Source: Streptomyces sp. ISL-10
GTDB lineage: Bacteria > Actinomycetota > Actinomycetes > Streptomycetales > Streptomycetaceae
Direction of reading: 5' to 3'
Length of the DNA stretch: 64,000 bases
NCBI RefSeq assembly: GCF_018614575.1
Contig: NZ_JAGGOJ010000025.1
Span: forward strand, 55,283-119,282
In this document: piece by piece, positions 58,338 through 64,000 of the stretch
Layout: each line of letters begins with the position of its first letter
How positions within the stretch are numbered: position 1 is the first letter of the stretch
Position numbers and translations under genes: made by a program
The notes under the pieces: model-generated
The model's input: only the letters and a program-made list of their open reading frames with translations
The model's database searches: none
Told to the model about the DNA's origin: nothing

Positions 58338-59198
58338 TCAGGCGGTGGCCAGCGCCGCCGCGACCGTCTCGGCCAGCGGTGTGGTGGGCCGCCCGGCCAG
58401 CCGCCTCAGCTCACCGGTGGTGCGCCCCAGCAGCCCGCGCCCGATGGCGCGGTCGACGTCGACGAGGATGCGGGCGAACGGCTCGGGTACGCCCGCGCCG
58501 GTGAGGATGCCGAGGTGTGTCTCGGCCGGGACCTCGGTGTACGTGATGGTCCGGCCGGTCTGCCGGGACAGCTCCGCGGCGTACTCGGCCTGCGACCAGG
58601 CGGTGTCGCCGCTCAGCTCGTACGCCGCACCCAGGTGGCCGTCGCCCGTCAGCACCGCGGCCGCCGCGGCCGCGTAGTCGGCGCGCGCGGCCGAGGCGAT
58701 CCGGCCTTCGCCGGAGCTCCCGACGACGGCGCCGTGCTCCAGGACGGTGGCCAGGCCGGCGGTGTAGTTCTCGGTGTACCAACCGTTGCGCAGGAAGGTG
58801 TACGGCAGCCCCGATTCGAGGATCAGCCGCTCGGTCTCCTTGTGCTCGGCCGCCAGGTCGAAGTCCGCCTCAGGCCCGCCGAGGACCCCGGTGTACGCGA
58901 GCTGCGCGACGCCCGCGGCCTTCGCCGCCTCGATCACGGCCGTGTGCTGTGCGACGCGGCGGCCGACCTCGTTCCCCGATATCAGCAGCACCCGGTCGCC
59001 GGCGTGGAACGCCCCGGCGAGGGTGGCCGGCTCGCTGTAGTCGGCGATCCGCAGCTCGACGCCGCGGTCCGCGATGTCCGCGGCCTTCTCCTTGTCACGG
59101 ACCACCGCGACGATCCGGTCGGCCGGGACGGTGGCGAGCAGCTCCTCGATGACGAGACGGCCGAGGGCTCCGGTGGCTCCGGTGACAACGATGCTCAT
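58338..59198 (-). CDS. NmrA/QorB-like NAD(P)-binding quinone oxidoreductase
   Basis: This 286-residue atypical short-chain reductase has the NAD(P) motif VVTGATGALGRLVIEELL at its start and no classical YxxxK. It follows the NmrA/QOR2 pattern, with YTFLRNGWYTENY near the middle. Relatives reduce quinones with NADPH. It is divergent from an HxlR regulator across a palindrome, the same arrangement as known quinone-stress pairs. The ATG at 59196-59198 follows GGAG. Confidence 0.87.
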   Translation of the reverse strand: MSIVVTGATGALGRLVIEELLATVPADRIVAVVRDKEKAADIADRGVELRIADYSEPATLAGAFHAGDRVLLISGNEVGRRVAQHTAVIEAAKAAGVAQLAYTGVLGGPEADFDLAAEHKETERLILESGLPYTFLRNGWYTENYTAGLATVLEHGAVVGSSGEGRIASAARADYAAAAAAVLTGDGHLGAAYELSGDTAWSQAEYAAELSRQTGRTITYTEVPAETHLGILTGAGVPEPFARILVDVDRAIGRGLLGRTTGELRRLAGRPTTPLAETVAAALATA

Positions 59199-59269
59199 GG
59201 GTGGTTTCTCCGATTCGCGTGCTTCAAGTGCGGGTGAAGCCACCCTAGAGTGAGCGCTAACCAGTGGAA

Positions 59270-59294
59270 AGTACCCACTTTGAAGTAAGGTACT
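59270..59294. promoter_or_regulatory. HxlR operator overlapping a leaderless promoter
   Basis: AGTACC and GGTACT flank an inner ACTT/AAGT pair, making a 25-base near-palindrome. TAAGGT at 59286-59291 is a likely -10 element six bases before ATG 59298, so repressor binding would block the regulator gene itself. On the other strand TAGGGT (59242-59247) is the likely -10 element of the oxidoreductase gene. Confidence 0.65.
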
Positions 59295-59297
59295 GGC

Positions 59298-59699
59298 ATG
59301 GCCGTAAGCGCGAAGGGGGCCGCCGTCCCCGATGTGAACCGCGAGATGTGTCCGTCCCGGCTGATCCTCGAGCACGTCACCAGCCGCTGGGGGGTCCTCG
59401 TGCTCGCCGCCCTGCTGGAGCGCTCGTATCGCTTCAGCGAGCTGCGCAGGCATGTGGGCGGGGTCAGCGAGAAGATGCTCGCCCAGACCCTCCAGACGCT
59501 CGAACGGGACGGTTTCGTCCACCGCGACGCCAAGCCCGTCATCCCGCCGCGCGTCGACTACTCGCTCACCGAGCTCGGCAGGGATGCCGCCCGGCGGGTG
59601 TGGGGACTTGCCCGCTGGACGGAGCAGCGGGTGGCCGAGGTGCAGGCGGCCCGAGCCGCGTACGACGAAGGAAAGGCGCGCGCGGCGGACACGGTGTGA
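59298..59699 (+). CDS. HxlR family redox-type regulator
   Basis: This 133-residue winged-helix protein has the HxlR pattern CPSRLILEHVTSRWGVLVLA, with the N-terminal Cys18 that senses quinones or electrophiles in YodB, HypR and QorR relatives. The recognition helix region is RFSELRRHVGGVSEKMLAQT. It has a single Cys, fitting the one-Cys type. Divergent placement next to a quinone reductase supports a redox-switch role. Confidence 0.9.
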   Translation: MAVSAKGAAVPDVNREMCPSRLILEHVTSRWGVLVLAALLERSYRFSELRRHVGGVSEKMLAQTLQTLERDGFVHRDAKPVIPPRVDYSLTELGRDAARRVWGLARWTEQRVAEVQAARAAYDEGKARAADTV

Positions 59700-59715
59700 C
59701 GCTCACCTGCGAAGA

Positions 59716-59750
59716 CGAAGGGGCCGGGAGCACTGCTCCCGACCCCTTCG
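59716..59750. terminator. Bidirectional terminator between HxlR and korB
   Basis: Arms CGAAGGGG/CCCCTTCG and CGGGAGC/GCTCCCG stack with one internal mismatch, giving a 16-position stem around ACT. The convergent genes end 17 bases before it and 22 bases after it. Confidence 0.85.
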
Positions 59751-59771
59751 TACGGACGCGTGCCGCGGGTG

Positions 59772-60821
59772 TCAGCCGACGACGGTCCAGGTGTCGTTGC
59801 CGGCGAGGAGCGCGGCGAGGTCACCCTTGCCGTCTCTCTCGACCGCCGTTTCGAGCTGGTCCGACATGAGCGTGTCGTACACCGGCCGTTCGACGCTGCG
59901 CAGGACACCGATGGGGGTGTGGTGCAGCGTGTCGGCGTCGGCGATACGGGATAGCGCGAACGCCGTCGTGGGGCTCGGACTGTGGGCGTCGTGCACGAGG
60001 ATCCTTGACTCGTTCTCGGCGGTCACCCGCACCACCTCGAGATCACCGGTCCGCTCGTCGCGGACCACGCCCTTGGACAGCTCGGGACCGAACCGGATCG
60101 GCTTGCCGTGCTCCAGCCGGATCACGGCGTCCTCCGCCTGCTCCTTGTCCTTGAGAATCTCGAAGGCGCCGTCGTTGAAGATGTTGCAGTTCTGGTAGAT
60201 CTCGATGAGCGCGGTGCCCTGGTGGTCGGCGGCCTGCCGCAGGACCTCGGTCAGGTGCTTGCGATCGGAGTCGATGGTGCGGGCGACGAACGACGCCTCG
60301 GCGCCGAGGGCCAGGGAGACCGGGTTGAAGGGGGCGTCGAGGGAGCCCATCGGCGTGGACTTGGTGATCTTGCCGAGCTCGGAGGTGGGGCTGTACTGGC
60401 CCTTGGTGAGGCCGTAGATCCGGTTGTTGAACAGCAGGATCTTGAGATTCACGTTGCGACGCAGGGCGTGGATCAGGTGGTTGCCGCCGATGGACAGGGC
60501 GTCGCCGTCACCGGTGACGACCCAGACGGACAGGTCGCGGCGTGAGGAGGCCAGCCCGGTGGCGATGGCGGGGGCGCGGCCGTGGATGGAGTGCATCCCA
60601 TAGGTGTTCATGTAGTACGGGAAGCGTGAGGAGCAGCCGATGCCGGAGACGAAGACGATGTTCTCCTTCGCGAGGCCGAGCTCGGGCATGAAGCCCTGCA
60701 CGGCAGCGAGGATCGCGTAGTCACCGCAACCGGGGCACCAGCGCACTTCCTGATCGGACTTGAAGTCCTTCATGGACTGCTTGGCCTCGGCCTTGGGCAC
60801 CAGCGACAGCGCCTCAGTCAT
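59772..60821 (-). CDS. korB: 2-oxoacid:ferredoxin oxidoreductase subunit beta
   Basis: This 349-residue thiamine-diphosphate subunit has WCPGCGDYAILAAVQ, GIGCSSRFP and the Mg-TPP motif GDGDALSIGGNHLIHALRRN. With KorA it oxidises 2-oxoglutarate (or another 2-oxoacid) to the acyl-CoA, reducing ferredoxin. Its start overlaps the korA stop by eight bases. No ferredoxin gene is adjacent. Confidence 0.93.
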   Translation of the reverse strand: MTEALSLVPKAEAKQSMKDFKSDQEVRWCPGCGDYAILAAVQGFMPELGLAKENIVFVSGIGCSSRFPYYMNTYGMHSIHGRAPAIATGLASSRRDLSVWVVTGDGDALSIGGNHLIHALRRNVNLKILLFNNRIYGLTKGQYSPTSELGKITKSTPMGSLDAPFNPVSLALGAEASFVARTIDSDRKHLTEVLRQAADHQGTALIEIYQNCNIFNDGAFEILKDKEQAEDAVIRLEHGKPIRFGPELSKGVVRDERTGDLEVVRVTAENESRILVHDAHSPSPTTAFALSRIADADTLHHTPIGVLRSVERPVYDTLMSDQLETAVERDGKGDLAALLAGNDTWTVVG

Positions 60822-62760
60822 TGATGGCCTCCTTGAGAGCTTCTGCGAGCTGCTCCGCCTTGAACGGCATGCCGTTCACCTGGGTGTAGCTGTGCGCGTC
60901 GACCAGGTACTTCGCCCGGATCAGGGTGGCGAGCTGGCCGAGGTTCATCTCCGGTACCACTACCTTGCGGTAACGCCGAAGGACGTCCCCGAGATTCCCC
61001 GGGAAGGGGTTCAGGTGGCGCAGATGGGCCTGCGCGATGGGCAGCCCCGCGGCGCGCAGACGGCGTACGGCGGCGGTGATCGGCCCGTACGTCGAGCCCC
61101 AGCCCAGCACCAGGGTGTGTGCGCCGTCCGGGTCGTCGACGTCGACGCCGGGGACCTCGATGCCGTCGATCTTGGCCTGGCGGGTGCGGACCATGAAGTC
61201 GTGGTTGGCCGGGTCGTAGGAGATGTTGCCGGTGCCGTCCTGCTTCTCGATGCCGCCGATGCGGTGCTCCAGGCCGGGGGTGCCGGGCACCGCCCACGGG
61301 CGGGCCAGCGTGCGCGGATCGCGCTTGTAGGGCCAGAACGCCTCGGTGCCGTCCGCCAGCGTGTGGTTCGGACCGGTGGCGAACTGGACGCGCAGGTCCG
61401 GCAGCTCGTCGATCTCCGGGATGCGCCACGGCTCGGAGCCGTTGGCGAGGTACCCGTCGGAGAGCAGGAACACCGGCGTCCGGTAGGTCAGGGCGATACG
61501 GGCGGCGTCGAGGGCCGCGTCGAAGCAGTCGGCCGGGGTGCGCGGAGCGACGATCGGCACGGGAGCCTCGCCGTTGCGCCCGTACATGGCCTGCAGCAGG
61601 TCCGCCTGCTCGGTCTTGGTCGGCAGACCGGTCGAGGGTCCGCCGCGCTGGATGTCCACCACCAGCAGCGGCAGCTCCAGGGACACCGCGAGCCCGATCG
61701 TCTCCGACTTCAGCGCCACACCGGGACCGGAGGTGGTGGTCACCGCCAGCGCACCGCCGAACGCCGCGCCCAGCGCCGCGCCGATGCCGGCGATCTCGTC
61801 CTCGGCCTGGAAGGTGCGCACGCCGAAGTTCTTGTGCTTGGACAGCTCGTGCAGGATGTCCGACGCCGGGGTGATCGGGTACGACCCCAGGTACAGCGGC
61901 AGATCGGCCTGCTTGCTCGCGGCGATCAGGCCGTAGGAGAGGGCGAGGTTGCCGGAGATGTTGCGGTAGGTGCCCGTGGGGAACGCGCGGGTGGCCGGGG
62001 CGACCTCGTAGGAGACCGCGAAGTCCTCGGTCGTCTCGCCGAAGTTCCAGCCGGCGCGGAAGGCGGTGATATTCGCCTCCGCGATGGTCGGCTTCTTCGC
62101 GAACTTCGTCCGCAGGAAGGACTCCGTGCCTTCGGTGGGCCGGTGGTACATCCAGCTGAGCAGCCCGAGCGCGAACATGTTCTTGCTGCGCTCGGCCTCC
62201 TTGCGGGACAGGCCGAAGTCCTTGAGCGCTTCGATCGTCAGCGTCGTCAGCGGCACCGGGTGGACGCGGTACGCGTCCAGCGAGCCGTCCTCCAGCGGAG
62301 ACGTCTCGTAGCCGACCTTGGCCATCGCCCGCTTGGCGAACTCGTCGGTGTTGACGATGATCTCGCCGCCGTGGGGCACGTCGCCGATGTTGGCCTTGAG
62401 CGCCGCCGGGTTCATGGCGACCAGCACGTTCGGCGCGTCGCCCGGAGTGAGGATGTCGTGGTCCGCGAAGTGCAGCTGGAAGCTGGAGACACCCGGGAGG
62501 GTCCCGGCGGGGGCCCGGATCTCCGCGGGGAAGTTCGGCAGCGTGGACAGGTCGTTGCCGAACGACGCCGTCTCCGAGGTGAACCTGTCACCCGTCAGCT
62601 GCATGCCGTCACCGGAGTCACCCGCGAAGCGGATGATCACCCGGTCCAGTCGGCGGATTTCCTTGGCGCCCGCGGGCCTGCGTGGTTCACCGACGACGGC
62701 TTCATGGCCCCCGTTGACCTCGTCGGCCTGTCCGGCCGGGCTACTGACCTGGCTGGTCAC
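60814..62760 (-). CDS. korA: 2-oxoacid:ferredoxin oxidoreductase subunit alpha (gamma-alpha fusion)
   Basis: This 648-residue subunit fuses an N-terminal gamma domain (IIRFAGDSGDGMQLTGDRF) to the pyrimidine-binding alpha domain (LPLYLGSYPITPASDILHEL; QAEDEIAGIGAALGAA). The GTG at 62758-62760 follows GGGAGG. The pair supplies low-potential electrons and can replace the classical 2-oxoglutarate dehydrogenase. It may complement the menaquinone chain, but the preferred substrate is not visible. Confidence 0.93.
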   Translation of the reverse strand: MTSQVSSPAGQADEVNGGHEAVVGEPRRPAGAKEIRRLDRVIIRFAGDSGDGMQLTGDRFTSETASFGNDLSTLPNFPAEIRAPAGTLPGVSSFQLHFADHDILTPGDAPNVLVAMNPAALKANIGDVPHGGEIIVNTDEFAKRAMAKVGYETSPLEDGSLDAYRVHPVPLTTLTIEALKDFGLSRKEAERSKNMFALGLLSWMYHRPTEGTESFLRTKFAKKPTIAEANITAFRAGWNFGETTEDFAVSYEVAPATRAFPTGTYRNISGNLALSYGLIAASKQADLPLYLGSYPITPASDILHELSKHKNFGVRTFQAEDEIAGIGAALGAAFGGALAVTTTSGPGVALKSETIGLAVSLELPLLVVDIQRGGPSTGLPTKTEQADLLQAMYGRNGEAPVPIVAPRTPADCFDAALDAARIALTYRTPVFLLSDGYLANGSEPWRIPEIDELPDLRVQFATGPNHTLADGTEAFWPYKRDPRTLARPWAVPGTPGLEHRIGGIEKQDGTGNISYDPANHDFMVRTRQAKIDGIEVPGVDVDDPDGAHTLVLGWGSTYGPITAAVRRLRAAGLPIAQAHLRHLNPFPGNLGDVLRRYRKVVVPEMNLGQLATLIRAKYLVDAHSYTQVNGMPFKAEQLAEALKEAIND

Positions 62761-62823
62761 TGAACTGGACCTCCCTCGAGGCGGTTCCTCGGGGCGGCCG
62801 GTCGACCGACCGTCCCCATGGCA

Positions 62824-62829
62824 ACCCTA
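62824..62829 (-). promoter_or_regulatory. Putative -10 element of korA
   Basis: The minus strand reads TAGGGT, 64 bases upstream of the start. AAGGGTGCCCTT, a short palindrome, lies just upstream at about 62837-62848. No gene is visible in the 268-base gap. Confidence 0.4.
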
Positions 62830-63028
62830 CGACGGTAAGGGTGCCCTTCCCTGAACCGCTCATATGTCGGACGCCCCCATGAGACGTCGTGTCGCCCTGG
62901 TTTGTCATGCTTCACCCGCCCCAGGATCCCCTTCCGTACCTCGCCTCCTCGACATTGCCCGATCCTGGGCCCGGTGTCGCCGCCGTCGGCGGCGGCGGCG
63001 GGAAATTTCGCCCGGCGGCCGCCGAGAT

Positions 63029-63700
63029 TCACGAATTCAGGTACGTCAGCACGGCCAGCACGCGCCGGTGGTCCCCCTCACTGGGGGAGAGGCCGAGCTT
63101 GGGGAAGATGTTGCTCACGTGCTTCTCCACCGCGCCGTCGCTCACGACGAGCTGCTTGGCGATCGCCGAGTTCGTGCGGCCCTCGGCCATCAGGCCCAGG
63201 ACCTCCCGTTCCCGTGGGGTGAGCCCGGCGAGGACATCCTGCCTGCGGCTCCGGCCGAGCAGCTGCGCCACGACCTCCGGGTCCAGCGCGGTTCCTCCGC
63301 GGGCCACCCGGACCACGGCGTCCACGAACTCACGCACTTCGGCTACCCGGTCCTTCAGCAGATAGCCCACCCCGCGGCTGCTGCCCGCGAGCAACTCGGT
63401 CGCGTACTGCTCCTCCACATACTGGGACAGGACCAGCACCCCGATTTCCGGGTACTCGCGGCGCAACTGCACCGCGGCGCGGATGCCCTCGTCCGTATGC
63501 GTGGGCGGCATCCGTACGTCGGCGACCACGACGTCCGGCAGCGCGTCCTGCCCCGCCAGCTCGGCAACGGTCTTGATCAGCGCCTGCGCGTCCCCGACAC
63601 CCGCCACGACGTCGTGGCCGCGGTCGGTCAGCAGACGGGTCAGCCCCTCCCGAAGCAGTACCGAGTCCTCGGCGATGACCACCCGCACCCTGTCGTCCAC
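63029..63700 (-). CDS. NarL/LuxR-type response regulator
   Basis: This 223-residue protein has a receiver domain with the phosphoacceptor Asp61 in VVVADVRMPP, acidic EDS near the start and Lys in YLLKDRV. A C-terminal LuxR helix-turn-helix follows (LTPREREVLGLMAEGRTNSA and later VEKHVSNIFPKLGL). GTG 63698-63700 begins at the usual receiver length; an in-frame start at 63751 would add 17 unlike residues. No histidine kinase is adjacent in the window, so its partner is unknown. Confidence 0.88.
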   Translation of the reverse strand: MDDRVRVVIAEDSVLLREGLTRLLTDRGHDVVAGVGDAQALIKTVAELAGQDALPDVVVADVRMPPTHTDEGIRAAVQLRREYPEIGVLVLSQYVEEQYATELLAGSSRGVGYLLKDRVAEVREFVDAVVRVARGGTALDPEVVAQLLGRSRRQDVLAGLTPREREVLGLMAEGRTNSAIAKQLVVSDGAVEKHVSNIFPKLGLSPSEGDHRRVLAVLTYLNS

Positions 63701-63804
63701 AGCCCTGCGTCCCCCTGTCGATGAGCCTTCCACCCCTGCGGTGCCCAGCATTCCAGGATCGTCGCGATATCGGGCCCGGCTGCTGCTTTTGCCGCATCGG
63801 TCTC

Positions 63805-63832
63805 GCTGTCGCGGGGCTGTCGCGGCGCTGTC
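63805..63832 (-). promoter_or_regulatory. Three helically phased GCTGTC repeats upstream of the response regulator
   Basis: GCTGTC begins at 63805, 63816 and 63827, spaced by exactly 11 bases, about one helical turn, and lies roughly 105-130 bases upstream of the regulator. The remaining DNA to 64000 is very G-rich on the plus strand and shows no supportable gene. Confidence 0.4.
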
Positions 63833-64000
63833 ACGGCGCTGCGGGCCGCCGCGGGGCGCGGTGGCGGGGCGGGTGTGTCCCGGCCGCCGTCCGGAGGGAC
63901 GCAGCGGGGGGCGACAAGGTTGAGGGCGGGGGAGGGGAGGCCCGGTGGAGGGGGAGGCGGGAGCCTCGCCGGTAGGGGGTTTCGGGGCGGGGGTTCGGGG

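Noticed and set aside
60760..62763. 667-codon open frame on the plus strand opposite korA
   Set aside because: The opposite strand encodes a clear KorA with catalytic motifs. The plus frame is a GC-bias shadow.
1..64000. tRNA, rRNA or transposase genes
   Set aside because: No cloverleaf-type TTCGA arms with matching stems and no DDE or serine recombinase motifs were noticed in the intergenic DNA or the frames.

Overview
The window is high-GC actinobacterial DNA (strong G/C bias at third codon positions, GTG and TTG starts, many 4-base ATGA/GTGA overlaps, many leaderless promoters of the TANNNT-N6/7-start type). Gene content and order match the menaquinone/Complex I part of a Streptomyces core chromosome. 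From memory it corresponds to about SCO4490-SCO4596 of S. coelicolor, with many intervening genes absent. No rRNA, tRNA, transposase or phage gene is visible.

The unifying theme is the menaquinone respiratory chain. The futalosine pathway is spread over the first 23 kb: mqnL-orf-mqnP (1391-4223), mqnM (5649-6326), mqnE (7172-8350), mqnA (11721-12605), mqnC with a shrunken amidohydrolase-like partner (14607-16461), and the final methyltransferase menG (16816-17511). A geranylgeranyl-reductase-family flavoprotein (21622-22908) and the polyprenyl diphosphate synthase (49792-50802) probably saturate and build the side chain. A complete 14-gene NADH dehydrogenase operon, nuoA-N (29250-45524), uses the quinone. 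It follows a Rex-type redox operator and ends in a strong terminator. korAB (59772-62760), a 2-oxoacid:ferredoxin oxidoreductase, adds a further low-potential redox enzyme. mqnB and mqnD are not in the window.

Between these blocks lie regulators (LysR, Lrp/AsnC, TetR, HxlR, CGNR, a NarL-type response regulator), a Ser/Thr kinase, a cold-shock protein with a structured leader, glutaminase, two GNATs, envelope proteins (rhomboid, zinc-ribbon membrane protein, NLP/P60 hydrolase, GT39-like transferase, M28 aminopeptidase, LolA-like protein), fumarylacetoacetase and RarD.

Accessory or decaying DNA is concentrated at 4224-4932 (relic type I-E-like CRISPR unit and a frameshifted Uma2 gene), 22909-27763 (two small QAGG-motif proteins, a glycosyltransferase, a methyltransferase and a gene remnant), 47607-49571 (an S15-type hydrolase lacking catalytic residues) and 54008-55952 (overlapping divergent leaderless promoters and a frameshifted SRPBCC gene). 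Degenerate tandem repeats sit directly behind three genes. Coordinates come from reading the sequence. Functions are family assignments by motif and context; no database search was possible.
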